From Candidatus Zixiibacteriota bacterium (GTDB taxonomy: Bacteria; SM23-81): a DNA stretch of 40,158 nt. The DNA lies in contig DAOVRJ010000001.1 in assembly GCA_030628225.1 (NCBI GenBank), positions 1 to 40,158 on the forward strand, read 5' to 3'. Positions 24,229 to 32,657 of the stretch are shown piece by piece. Below the pieces are notes generated by a model. That model did no database searches. It saw nothing but the letters and a program-made list of their open reading frames with translations, and had not been told where the DNA came from. Positions within the stretch are counted from its first letter, which is position 1. Each line of letters starts with the position of its first letter. The position numbers and the translations under genes were made by a program.

Positions 24229-26358
24229 TCATCCCACATCAGCCAGCTCCATTTTACTCCGGTACCGCTTCTGCAAGGTACATCTCACCCGAGTTTGCTC
24301 TGAACCACGCAGCTGGGGGTCTTTTTCCACCATATCGAAAGCCTCCTGCCGGGCCACTCTGAGAAGATCGGCGTCCCCGATGATATCGGCCACCTTCAGC
24401 TCCGGGAGACCGTGTTGCCTGGTTCCGAATATCTCTCCGGGACCTCTCATGCTCAAATCCACCTCGGCGATCCGGAAACCATCGTTGGTATCGCAGAGGG
24501 AGCGCAATCTCAACCTGGCCTCCTCGGAGAGGGGATAGCTGGCCAGGAGTATACAGTAGGCCTGATGCTTTCCCCGCCCCACTCTCCCACGAAGCTGATG
24601 AAGCTGCGAGAGCCCATACCGCTCGGCATGTTCGACGAACATAACCGAGGCGTTGGACACATCCATTCCCACCTCCACAACGGTGGTACTCACCAGCAGG
24701 TCAATCTGGTGCTGGGAAAAGGCCCGCATCACCTTCTCTTTTTGCGCACTGGGCATCCGCCCGTGAAGCAGGGCCACACGCCATTGAGGGAACACCTCTT
24801 CGGTCAAGCGCTGAGCCATCTCCTTGGCCGCCTTCAAATCCAGCTTCTCTGACTGCTCCACCAGGGGACAGATCACATACACCTGCCTTCCCTGGTGCAT
24901 CTGCTCATCCAGGAACCGGTAGATCTCCTCTCGTTTACGCTCATCGCACCACCGGGTCTTGACCGGCATTCGCCCCGGCGGCAGCTGGTCCAGAACGGAA
25001 ACATCCAGGTCCCCGTAAAGGGTCATGGCCAGACTGCGCGGAATGGGCGTAGCGGTCATGACCAGCACATCGGGACAAACACCCTTGCGGCGCAGAGCGG
25101 CCCGTTGTACCACGCCGAAGCGGTGCTGCTCATCGATCACCACCAGCCCCAGACGGTCGAAGTTCACTTTCTCCTGAATCAAGGCGTGTGTGCCGATGAC
25201 CACCTGTGCCTGGCCGTTCTCTATGAAGAGCATGGCCTTCTCGCGGGGTAACTTCTTCATTCCACCCACAAGCAGGGTCACCTGAACGCCCAGCTTGTTT
25301 AACAGGTTTTGAAGGGTGAGGTAGTGCTGCTCGGCCAGAATCTCCGTGGGAGCCATCAGCGTTGCCTGATACCCATTCTCCACGGCAATGAGCATGGTGA
25401 TCAAAGCCACCACGGTCTTACCCGAGCCCACATCGCCCTGTAAAAGGCGGTTCATCTGCCTTTTGCTTTTCATATCGGCCCGGATCTCGTGGAGCACCCT
25501 CTTCTGGGCAGGGGTAAGCTGGAAGGACAATTCCTCCAACAGCCGGCTTATGAGGCTGTTGGCCTTCTGGAAAACGATACCATCGGCCCTCTGGCGGCGT
25601 CGACTCCGGCGCAGAGCCAGGGAGAGCTCCAGATAAAAAAGCTCCTCGAAGGCCATCCTGCGACGTGCTTCCTTTGCCGCTGCTATATTATCGGGAAAAT
25701 GCACATTCTGGAAGGCCTCCCAGCGAGCCATCAGCCCATTTCTCTCCAAGATAGCGGATGATATGGTCTCCGGAATATCAGAACCCAGACGGTCCAGCGC
25801 CGGTTTGATGATACGCCTTAACCCCCGGCTACCCAACCGGGCCCGTTTCAGGTCAGCCGTGGAGGGATAGAGCGGCACCACCCGTCCTGTGTGAATGAGC
25901 TCGTGGTCGCTCCCGGAGAGAACCTCGAACTCCGGATGGGTCATGGTTTTGCCGCGGTAGAAAGTCACCGGTCCGCTGACCACCACCGTGTCACCCACAT
26001 GAAAGACTTTAGGCAAGTACTCCAGACCATGAAACCATATACAGTTGAGAAAACCAGACTCGTCCGAGAGGATGACCACAAAACGCGGCGTTTTGCCCTT
26101 TTGGAATCCGAAGGTCTCTACTTTTCCCACCACCGTAGCCTGGTCATTGGATTTAAGCTTGGCGATGGGCGTCACCGAACTGCGGTCCAAATACCGCCGG
26201 GGAATGTAGCTCAGCAAATCCTCCACCGTCTCCACACCCACAGCTTTCAACAAAGCAGCTCGCCGGGGCCCAACACCCTTGAGATACTGAACCGCGGTTC
26301 CCAAGTGCAGACCACCCCTGGCAGAGTCGCCCCGGGACAGGGAGAGTCGTTCGGCCAT
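24229..26358 (-). CDS. recG: ATP-dependent DNA helicase RecG
   Basis: A 709-residue RecG. It reverses stalled replication forks and branch-migrates Holliday junctions. Order of parts: a helix-hairpin-helix-like start (VGPRRAALLKAVGVETVEDL), the OB-fold wedge domain (about 60-160), helicase motif I GDVGSGKT (about 308-315), motif Ia APTEILAEQH, motif II DEQH (about 409-412), TATPIPRSLAM motif III, and the C-terminal helicase block with TTVVEVGMDVSNA and QLRGRVGRGKHQAYC. Length is normal. The start is the ATG four codons inside the longest frame because GGAGG sits five bases before it. It is divergent from rpmB and has its own promoter at 26397-26425. Confidence 0.97.
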   Translation of the reverse strand: MAERLSLSRGDSARGGLHLGTAVQYLKGVGPRRAALLKAVGVETVEDLLSYIPRRYLDRSSVTPIAKLKSNDQATVVGKVETFGFQKGKTPRFVVILSDESGFLNCIWFHGLEYLPKVFHVGDTVVVSGPVTFYRGKTMTHPEFEVLSGSDHELIHTGRVVPLYPSTADLKRARLGSRGLRRIIKPALDRLGSDIPETISSAILERNGLMARWEAFQNVHFPDNIAAAKEARRRMAFEELFYLELSLALRRSRRRQRADGIVFQKANSLISRLLEELSFQLTPAQKRVLHEIRADMKSKRQMNRLLQGDVGSGKTVVALITMLIAVENGYQATLMAPTEILAEQHYLTLQNLLNKLGVQVTLLVGGMKKLPREKAMLFIENGQAQVVIGTHALIQEKVNFDRLGLVVIDEQHRFGVVQRAALRRKGVCPDVLVMTATPIPRSLAMTLYGDLDVSVLDQLPPGRMPVKTRWCDERKREEIYRFLDEQMHQGRQVYVICPLVEQSEKLDLKAAKEMAQRLTEEVFPQWRVALLHGRMPSAQKEKVMRAFSQHQIDLLVSTTVVEVGMDVSNASVMFVEHAERYGLSQLHQLRGRVGRGKHQAYCILLASYPLSEEARLRLRSLCDTNDGFRIAEVDLSMRGPGEIFGTRQHGLPELKVADIIGDADLLRVARQEAFDMVEKDPQLRGSEQTRVRCTLQKRYRSKMELADVG

Positions 26359-26396
26359 ACATACCTCCATGGGGTCTTGGGTTGTACAGCTTCATA

Positions 26397-26425
26397 AGTT
26401 TACAACTTTTTGACCAAATGGTCAA
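26397..26425 (-). promoter_or_regulatory. Sigma70-type promoter for recG
   Basis: On the minus strand TTGACC (26420-26425) is followed by 17 bp and TAAACT (26397-26402), giving a leader of about 30 nt to the recG start. The -35 box is one arm of the palindrome at 26410-26425. Confidence 0.65.
26410..26425. promoter_or_regulatory. Palindrome overlapping the recG -35 box, possible operator
   Basis: TTGACCAAATGGTCAA is an inverted repeat with 7-bp arms and a 2-bp centre. It covers the recG -35 element and lies about 60 bp upstream of the rpmB promoter, so a dimeric regulator bound here could control recG. A second imperfect pair, GTTGTA and TACAAC, flanks the -10 region. No cognate regulator is identifiable. 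Confidence 0.4.
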
Positions 26426-26483
26426 GCCCTTTTCTGGTCCCTTACGGAAAAATTCCTTGCCATTCTCCTCCAAATTTAGTATG

Positions 26484-26511
26484 TTGAAAGCGTCAAGACA
26501 ATGCTGATATT
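26484..26511 (+). promoter_or_regulatory. Probable promoter for rpmB
   Basis: TTGAAA (26484-26489) and GATATT (26506-26511) are spaced by 16 bp on the plus strand, placing transcription start about 45-50 nt ahead of the rpmB ATG. The -10 box is a four-of-six match. Confidence 0.5.
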
Positions 26512-26565
26512 TAGGGATTGTGCTTAATTTTAAAAGGGATTATTGAGCAAAAACAGGAGGCACTT

Positions 26566-26763
26566 ATGGCCAGACGATGTGAAATATGCGGAAAAGGCCC
26601 CATCACCGGGAGCAACGTCAGTCATGCTCACAATGTTACCAAAAGACGGTGGATGCCGAACTTGCAGCGCGTCCGAGTGGTCATCGACGGAAAGCCCAAG
26701 AAAATCAATGTCTGCACTACCTGCCTGCGATCGGATCGAGTCCAGAGGATGATCAAGAAGTAG
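26566..26763 (+). CDS. rpmB: 50S ribosomal protein L28 (zinc-binding form)
   Basis: A 65-residue L28 (bL28), a large-subunit ribosomal protein, and the only plus-strand gene in the window. It begins MARRCEICGKGPITGSNVSH and ends CLRSDRVQRMIKK. Four cysteines in two CxxC pairs (5, 8 and 50, 53) make this the zinc-ribbon form of L28. AGGAGG lies five bases before the ATG; the open frame extends 16 codons upstream but that part is the leader. It is monocistronic, between its own promoter and a strong terminator. Confidence 0.98.
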   Translation: MARRCEICGKGPITGSNVSHAHNVTKRRWMPNLQRVRVVIDGKPKKINVCTTCLRSDRVQRMIKK

Positions 26764-26791
26764 ATCGCTTGCGCGTGATTCAGAGATATAC

Positions 26792-26819
26792 AAAAGGGAT
26801 GCCTGGGCATCCCTTTTTT
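26792..26819. terminator. Bidirectional intrinsic terminator
   Basis: AAAAGGGATGC and GCATCCCTTTT form an 11-bp stem around a CTGG loop, with a T run after it on the plus strand (serving rpmB) and a T-rich run on the minus strand (serving the radical SAM gene, whose stop is about 30 bp away). It lies exactly between the two convergent genes. Confidence 0.92.
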
Positions 26820-26848
26820 GCTCTGTCCTGATCTATCCAAAAAGCAAT

Positions 26849-28504
26849 TCAGCCAGCCGCCTTTTCTGCCCGCAGATATTCGTCTCGCAATTTCGTTTTG
26901 GACACGCCATGATCGATGATCTCCCAGGGCAGGATTTCTCCGAAAGCTCGCTCGCGGTGCACGAAGAAGTTCCGCTCTACCCCCACCTTACGCCAGGCCT
27001 GCGGCCAGCTTAAGCCCTCCACCTGATGGTGCCAGATCACCATACCAACACGACGGTCGCCCATGGCCAGCACTCCCTGCCACAGAGACCGGCGTGGGCT
27101 CTCCCCAGTAAAGCTCACCCCTTTCATGGCACGCAGGCCCCGAGCCAGGAAAAGCATCTTCTGACGTAACACCAATTTCCTTTTCATCTGGGCCCATTGA
27201 AAGGGCGTGGCCGCCTTGGGCACGAAGGCGCTTGCGCTGACGGTGATCTTTCGCAGGCCGGGTACCTGCCGCACCCTTCTCACCAAACCCAAAACGGCCA
27301 CAACATCCTCCGCTTTTTCTCCTGGAAGACCCACCACAAAGTAGAGCTTCAATCGGGGAATTCCCGCCTCAGCGACCATGGCTGCCGTTCGCAGCACATC
27401 CTCTTCGGTCACCGTCTTGTTGATGACCCGGCGCATCCGCTCCGAGCCCACCTCAGGCGCAATGGTGATGGTCTTCATGCCCAGCTCGGCCAGTTTGTTT
27501 ACCAGAGAAGGGGTGAGCCGATCGGCTCGCAGGGAGGAAATTCCCAGACCATCGCTGGAAGAGGCCATCAGAAGACACAGCTCTGGCAAACCGGGCAAAT
27601 CGGCCACCGCGGAGCCCACCAGACCTATGCGCCCACCCCGCTTTTGTGCCCTCTTAATCAGCAAGCTCAACGAGTCCACGGACCGATGGCGTAGGGGGCG
27701 ATAGATGGACCCCATGGCGCAGAAACGACAGCCGTAGGCGCAACCGCGCTGGACTTCGATGAGACACATGTTTTTAAAATGGCTCAGCGGCGTGATGATG
27801 GGCGAGATGGTTTGACAGACATCAAGATCGTCAACCCACTGTCTTTTGACCCTCTGCGGAGCTGGACTTCGATGCCGAATGGCCTTGATGGGACCTTCCG
27901 GAAAATAGCTCACCTGGTAGAAGCGGGGAACATAAATCCCCGTGACCCGCGCACAGGCCTCCAGGATCTCCTCTCTGGAACCGGCAACCTTCATGATCTT
28001 CATCAGGGAAGGGAGAAGATCCTCGCCTTCGCCGACGACGAACAAATCCGCAAAGGGAGCCAGGGGCTCGGGGTTCAGGAAAGCGCACGGCCCTCCCACA
28101 ATGACGATGGGATCTCCCTGCTTTCTCTGAGAAGCCAACAATGGAATGTGGGCTTGATGCAAAATCTGCAGAAGATTGAGGTAGTCCAATTCAAAGGGCA
28201 CGGAGAAAGCTACCACCGGGAATTGTCGCAGGGGACGACCGGACTCCAGTGTGCCTGACCCTCCCGTCTCCCAGAGAAAGGTCCGCTCGCACCGCACACC
28301 CTCCAGACCATTGAGAAGATCGTAGACCACCTGAAATCCCAGGTTGGACATACCTACAGCGTAACGGTTGGGAAATCCCAGAGCAACCTCTATCCCAACT
28401 GGTCCTTTAGGCCGGTGCCTGCCCCGTTCTTGATCCAGGTACCAGTTCCTCTCTGCGTTCCAGCTTTTCCCGAACCCCCGCCGACCAGCTTTACCAGACT
28501 TCAC
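26849..28504 (-). CDS. B12-binding-type radical SAM protein (TIGR03960-like)
   Basis: A 551-residue radical SAM enzyme. The N-terminal part (about 35-240) looks like a cobalamin-binding-type domain with ALGFPNRYAVGMSNLGFQVV and VGGPCAFLNPEPLAPFADL followed by a GEGED motif. The core has the iron-sulfur motif CAYGCRFC with Cys255, Cys259 and Cys262. TIAPEVGSERMRRVINK later in the barrel is typical of the YgiQ/TIGR03960-like group. The substrate is not known. Translation probably starts at a GTG five bases past the ftsZ stop, with GAGGAAAT inside the end of ftsZ as ribosome-binding site, so it is the last gene of the dcw run before the terminator. Confidence 0.85.
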   Translation of the reverse strand: MKSGKAGRRGFGKSWNAERNWYLDQERGRHRPKGPVGIEVALGFPNRYAVGMSNLGFQVVYDLLNGLEGVRCERTFLWETGGSGTLESGRPLRQFPVVAFSVPFELDYLNLLQILHQAHIPLLASQRKQGDPIVIVGGPCAFLNPEPLAPFADLFVVGEGEDLLPSLMKIMKVAGSREEILEACARVTGIYVPRFYQVSYFPEGPIKAIRHRSPAPQRVKRQWVDDLDVCQTISPIITPLSHFKNMCLIEVQRGCAYGCRFCAMGSIYRPLRHRSVDSLSLLIKRAQKRGGRIGLVGSAVADLPGLPELCLLMASSSDGLGISSLRADRLTPSLVNKLAELGMKTITIAPEVGSERMRRVINKTVTEEDVLRTAAMVAEAGIPRLKLYFVVGLPGEKAEDVVAVLGLVRRVRQVPGLRKITVSASAFVPKAATPFQWAQMKRKLVLRQKMLFLARGLRAMKGVSFTGESPRRSLWQGVLAMGDRRVGMVIWHHQVEGLSWPQAWRKVGVERNFFVHRERAFGEILPWEIIDHGVSKTKLRDEYLRAEKAAG

Positions 28505-28509
28505 ATCAG

Positions 28510-29652
28510 CTATTTCCTCAGAAAGGTGGGAATGGACAGATCACTTTGATTCACGGGGATAGGCTCCATCCTATCCTGAGGTATAAGGGATTGCTCCCTT
28601 CTTAAAAATGCTGGTCGATCCAGGCGGGAGCGCGTTGTTGGGTTCAGAAAATCGACCACCCTGGCCGCGGGCCGCCTGGTCGTGAAGTCGGTGCTCTGGT
28701 TAAGACCGGTGGCGATCACCGTGACGCGGACCTCTCCTTCGCTCCGCTCGTCGATAACCGCTCCGAAGATAACGTTCGCGTCGGGACCAGCGGCCTCGTA
28801 GATCACCGAGACGGCCTCATTTACTTCAAACAGGGATAGATCCTTGCCGCCGGTGATGTTCACCAACAACCCCTGGGCTCCGGCGATGGAGACCTCTTCT
28901 AAAAGCGGGCTGGAGATGGCCGCCTGGGCAGCCTCTCTTGCCCTGATCTCGCCGCTGGCAGATCCGGTTCCCATAAGGGCATCTTCCATCTCAGACATGA
29001 TGGTTTTTACGTCGGCAAAATCCAGGTTGATCAAACCAGGTATGGTGATCAGATCCGAGATTCCCCTGGTAGCATGCAGCAAAACCTCATCGGCCATGCG
29101 GAAAGCATCCAGGAGGGGCGTTGTCTTCTCCACGATGCTCAGCAGTCGTTGGTTGGGAATAACGATGAGCGTGTCCACACGTTCCTTTAACTGCCGAAGA
29201 CCTTCATCAGCCTGGGCCATGCGTTTGCGCCCCTCGAACTCGAAGGGTTTGGTGACAATTGCTACAGTGAGGGCTCCTTGTTCCTTGGCGATCTCGGCGA
29301 TGATCGGCGATGCGCCGGTCCCGGTCCCCCCACCCATTCCGGCGGTGATGAACACCATGTCCGCACCCGCCAGGGCTGAAATCATCAGCTCTCGGTCCTC
29401 TTCCATGGCTCGCTGGCCGATCTCTGGGTTGGCACCAGCACCCAAACCCTGGGTGATCTTGCTGCCGATCTGCACCTTCTGCTGGGCCAGGCTTCTCTCC
29501 AAAGCCTGGGAGTCGGTGTTGCTGGCTATAAAACCGACGCCCGTCAAATTGGCGGAGATCATCCTGTCGATGGCGTTTCCTCCGGCTCCGCCCACGCCGA
29601 CGACCTTCATGCTTGCCCCGCGGCCGAATTCTTGGTCCAACTCGAATGTCAT
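28510..29652 (-). CDS. ftsZ: Cell division GTPase FtsZ
   Basis: A 380-residue tubulin homologue that polymerises into the cytokinetic Z ring. The N-terminal [15 protein letters not shown], the GTP-binding G-box GGGTGTG (107-113) and the T7 synergy loop [11 protein letters not shown] (209-219, with the catalytic Asp residues) are all present. A variable linker of about 50 residues leads to the conserved C-terminal peptide [10 protein letters not shown], which binds FtsA and other partners. AAGGAGGG precedes the ATG. It is the last division gene of the dcw cluster and is directly followed by the radical SAM gene. Confidence 0.99.
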   Translation of the reverse strand: MTFELDQEFGRGASMKVVGVGGAGGNAIDRMISANLTGVGFIASNTDSQALERSLAQQKVQIGSKITQGLGAGANPEIGQRAMEEDRELMISALAGADMVFITAGMGGGTGTGASPIIAEIAKEQGALTVAIVTKPFEFEGRKRMAQADEGLRQLKERVDTLIVIPNQRLLSIVEKTTPLLDAFRMADEVLLHATRGISDLITIPGLINLDFADVKTIMSEMEDALMGTGSASGEIRAREAAQAAISSPLLEEVSIAGAQGLLVNITGGKDLSLFEVNEAVSVIYEAAGPDANVIFGAVIDERSEGEVRVTVIATGLNQSTDFTTRRPAARVVDFLNPTTRSRLDRPAFLRREQSLIPQDRMEPIPVNQSDLSIPTFLRK

Positions 29653-29694
29653 GTTTCCCTCCTTGTAAAAAGAGAACGGTTAATAAGCTGTCTC

Positions 29695-30930
29695 TCAGAA
29701 AAATTCTCCGAACCACCTCTTCATCCGGTCAAAGATCCTCTCGAACATATTATTCTCGGTCAATCTCCCCAGCCCATTATTCTCCGAACCCTGAAAAGCA
29801 TAAAGAACCAGGCCGACCCCGGTGGCATGTATGGGGTTCTGCGCCAGATCCACCAAACCACCGAACCCCTGGGGAATACCTAATTTCACCGGCATGTCAA
29901 AAACCTGCTCGGCCAGCTCGGTCGCACCCGGCATCAGGGAAGCCCCTCCGGTGACGACCACTCCCGCCGCCAACAGATCGCTATAATCGGTTCGGCGCAA
30001 CTCCCTGAGGGAAAGGCTGAACAGCTCCTCCATCCGTGGCTGGATGATAGAGGTCAATAACGACCTGGGAACCTGTCGTTCCTGGCGGCCACCGATCCCC
30101 GGCACGGTGATCATCTCGTCCTCCTCGATCATAGAAGCCAGGGCACACCCTTTCTCCACCTTGATTTTCTCCGCCTGCGATATGGAGGTCCGCAGCCCAA
30201 TGGCGATGTCTCCGGTAACGCTGTTGCCTCCCAGACCGATAACAGCCGTATGACGAATGCTTCCCTCGAAGAAGACGGCGATGTCCGCCGTGCCGCCTCC
30301 TATGTCCAGAAGCATGACCCCCAACTCCTTCTCTTCCGGAGATAAAACCGAGTAGCTGGAGGCCAGTGGTTCCAGAACGAGATCTCTCACGTTCAGGCCA
30401 GATTTTTGGATGCTCTTGTAGATATTTTGAGCCGACGTTACCGCACCGGTGACGATGTGGACCTCGGCCTCTAAGCGCACACCGGCCATGCCTACAGGAT
30501 CCTTGATGCCCGGCTGATCGTCCACGATATACTCCTGGGGCAGAATATGGATAATCTCACGATCCATGGGTATGGCCACCGCCTTGGCAGCGTCCACCAC
30601 CCGACCCACATCGCTCTTGGAGATCTCCCTGTTGGCTCCCGACACAGCGATAACGCCCCGGCTGTTAATGCTTCTGATGTGGTCGCCGGCAATGCCCGCC
30701 AACACAGAGCGCACCTCTATCCCGGCCATCAACTCTGCCTCCGCCACCGCCTTGGAGATGGACCTCACCGTTTTCTCCAGGTTCACCACTACCCCCCGTC
30801 TCAGACCTTCCGAGACACTTGTGCCCACGCCCACTATCTTCGGTTCCTGCTCATCGGAAACCTCAGCGATAACCGCCCCAATCTTAGTGGTCCCGATGTC
30901 CAATCCAACAACTACATTGTTGCTCCCCAT
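29695..30930 (-). CDS. ftsA: Cell division protein FtsA
   Basis: A 411-residue actin-like ATPase that tethers FtsZ to the membrane. Actin-fold phosphate loops VGLDIGTTKIGAVIAE (8-23) and LLDIGGGTADIAVF, and the 1C (SHS2) domain region around residues 85-165, are recognisable, together with GVVVTGGASLMPGATELAEQ near the C-terminus. The last residues (MFERIFDRMKRWFGEFF) form an amphipathic membrane-targeting helix. It stands 42 bp ahead of ftsZ, with GGGAGGTG before its ATG. Confidence 0.98.
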   Translation of the reverse strand: MGSNNVVVGLDIGTTKIGAVIAEVSDEQEPKIVGVGTSVSEGLRRGVVVNLEKTVRSISKAVAEAELMAGIEVRSVLAGIAGDHIRSINSRGVIAVSGANREISKSDVGRVVDAAKAVAIPMDREIIHILPQEYIVDDQPGIKDPVGMAGVRLEAEVHIVTGAVTSAQNIYKSIQKSGLNVRDLVLEPLASSYSVLSPEEKELGVMLLDIGGGTADIAVFFEGSIRHTAVIGLGGNSVTGDIAIGLRTSISQAEKIKVEKGCALASMIEEDEMITVPGIGGRQERQVPRSLLTSIIQPRMEELFSLSLRELRRTDYSDLLAAGVVVTGGASLMPGATELAEQVFDMPVKLGIPQGFGGLVDLAQNPIHATGVGLVLYAFQGSENNGLGRLTENNMFERIFDRMKRWFGEFF

Positions 30931-30958
30931 ACATCACACCTCCCTTTAGATCCAGCCC

Positions 30959-31753
30959 TCAGCTGGCTGGCTGGCAGATGAGCTGATCTTTAAACCTTAG
31001 GTCCAGACTTTTCGCCGATATTCCTCTGGCAGCCAGGTCTCCCAAAACGACCCACAGCCGCCGAAGCTTGGCATGAAGATCGCCGGAGCCCAACCTCACC
31101 TGTACCCCGTCAGGGATCAGATAAAGCAGAGGATCCTCTGGCCGGGCTACATTGATCTCGGAGATCTTGTCCAATAAAGAAGGGGCCGCCTGCAAAAGTA
31201 CCTGTCTGATCTGCAAACCTTTCCGAATGCCCAGATGCTCGAAACCCGCGCCGGGCTGAACCTGGGGAAAGATACCGGTCAGCACGGGAATGTCCTCCAG
31301 ACCCTCTTCCTGGTCCATGGGGATCACCATGCCCTCTTCGTCCAGGCCATAGAATCTGTCCGCACTAATCAGCATTACCGGTTCCCGCTCATGAATGGTG
31401 ATGATGATTTTGGAGGGAAGTTGACGACGAATAGTGACCTCCCGGATTCTGGGGTCCTGCTGCATGGCCCTCTTGATGGCCTCCAGATCCACGGCAAATA
31501 TGTTGGTGCCTGTTTCCACGGGCACCAACTTCAGGGCCAGCTGTGAGGGGACCATCCGATTGCCCCCTACGTCGACGGTCGAGAGCTGGAAAAGAGGAGC
31601 TGTTCTCGTCCAGGCAGTCAGACCGGCAGCTCCGATGAAAATGCTCAGCCCCAGCAGGGTGACCAAAAAAACCCTCTTACTTCTGTGCTGCCGGCAACGG
31701 GCCTTTTTTGGGCCAGCCGATAGCCCCCTTTTGATTCGACCCATAACCGTCAT
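30959..31753 (-). CDS. ftsQ: Cell division protein FtsQ/DivIB
   Basis: A 264-residue single-pass division protein. A basic cytoplasmic start (GPKKARCRQHRSKR) is followed by one transmembrane helix at about 29-50, then the POTRA domain (FQLSTVDVGGNRMVPSQLA and PRIREVTIRRQLPSKIIITI followed by EREPV) and the FtsQ beta domain. It links the FtsBL complex to late division proteins. The start overlaps the murB stop by an ATGA; a second ATG three codons in has better spacing from GGGGAGG and may be the real one. No ddl lies between murB and ftsQ. Confidence 0.95.
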   Translation of the reverse strand: MTVMGRIKRGLSAGPKKARCRQHRSKRVFLVTLLGLSIFIGAAGLTAWTRTAPLFQLSTVDVGGNRMVPSQLALKLVPVETGTNIFAVDLEAIKRAMQQDPRIREVTIRRQLPSKIIITIHEREPVMLISADRFYGLDEEGMVIPMDQEEGLEDIPVLTGIFPQVQPGAGFEHLGIRKGLQIRQVLLQAAPSLLDKISEINVARPEDPLLYLIPDGVQVRLGSGDLHAKLRRLWVVLGDLAARGISAKSLDLRFKDQLICQPAS

Positions 31754-32646
31754 TCCTCCCCAATCACGAGTATTTCCATCTGCAACTCAACCTCAAATTG
31801 GTCCTCGACTCTTCTGCGGACCTTCTCGATAAGCTGTTTCACATCCGCGGCAGTGGCCCCACCGATATTGATGATGAAGTTGGCGTGTTCGGCAGAAACC
31901 TGCGCCCCATTCACTTGCATGCCCTTACATCCCGATTCCTCGATGAGCTTTCCAGCGGCAGTCCCGGGCGGATTCTTGAAGATGCATCCGGCGCTCCTCT
32001 GACCGGCAGGCTGATGACTGCGCCGTCGGCGAAATTTCTCCATGCGCTTCTGGATAATCTGGCTGGGCTGGGAAGTTAAAGCTAGCTTGACCTCCGTAAT
32101 TATCAGGTCCCCGGGCAGATGGACCGAGCGATATTGAAAATGTAACTGGGGTGACTGCAGAGTAACGGCCTGGCCGGAGAGATCATATCCGCTGACAGCC
32201 CGTACAAACTGGCCAATAGATCTATCCCAGGCCCCGGCGTTGACCCTGATGCCTCCCCCCACCGATCCGGGGATGCCAGCCATGAACTCCAACCCTGCCC
32301 ACTCCCAGCGCCGGCAGTGGTCTAAAAGCTCCGTCACCGATACCCCTGCTCCCACCACCACACCACCGGACCACTCCTCCAATCGACAGCAGCACTTGCT
32401 CAGATCCAGGACCACCCCCCGGACCCCCCCATCTTCCACCAGGAGATTAGTCCCCCGTCCAATGACCATCAGGGGCAGCCCATGGGTCCTGGCCAGGTTG
32501 AGAACGGCCACCATCTCCTGTTCCGTTTTTGGCCGGACGAAAAAATCCGCCGGACCACCGATAGCGAAGGAGGTGTGACGATTCAAGGGTTCATCTACGA
32601 GGATTTCTCCCTTTACCAAACGCAAGAGCTCGCTTTGAAACTCCAT
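31750..32646 (-). CDS. murB: UDP-N-acetylenolpyruvoylglucosamine reductase
   Basis: A 298-residue MurB, the flavoprotein that reduces UDP-GlcNAc-enolpyruvate to UDP-MurNAc with NADPH. FAD-binding blocks NRHTSFAIGGPADFFV, IGRGTNLLVEDGGV and FMAGIPGSVGGGIRVNAGAW are present. The catalytic segment reads SAGCIFKNP, with Cys where E. coli MurB has Ser, a substitution common in type II MurB enzymes. The ATG at 32646 is preceded by GGAGG; a GTG five codons earlier overlaps the murC stop. It is a short enzyme that lacks the extra C-terminal domain of the E. coli (type I) form. Confidence 0.97.
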   Translation of the reverse strand: MEFQSELLRLVKGEILVDEPLNRHTSFAIGGPADFFVRPKTEQEMVAVLNLARTHGLPLMVIGRGTNLLVEDGGVRGVVLDLSKCCCRLEEWSGGVVVGAGVSVTELLDHCRRWEWAGLEFMAGIPGSVGGGIRVNAGAWDRSIGQFVRAVSGYDLSGQAVTLQSPQLHFQYRSVHLPGDLIITEVKLALTSQPSQIIQKRMEKFRRRRSHQPAGQRSAGCIFKNPPGTAAGKLIEESGCKGMQVNGAQVSAEHANFIINIGGATAADVKQLIEKVRRRVEDQFEVELQMEILVIGEE

Positions 32647-32657
32647 TTTCCCTCCGG

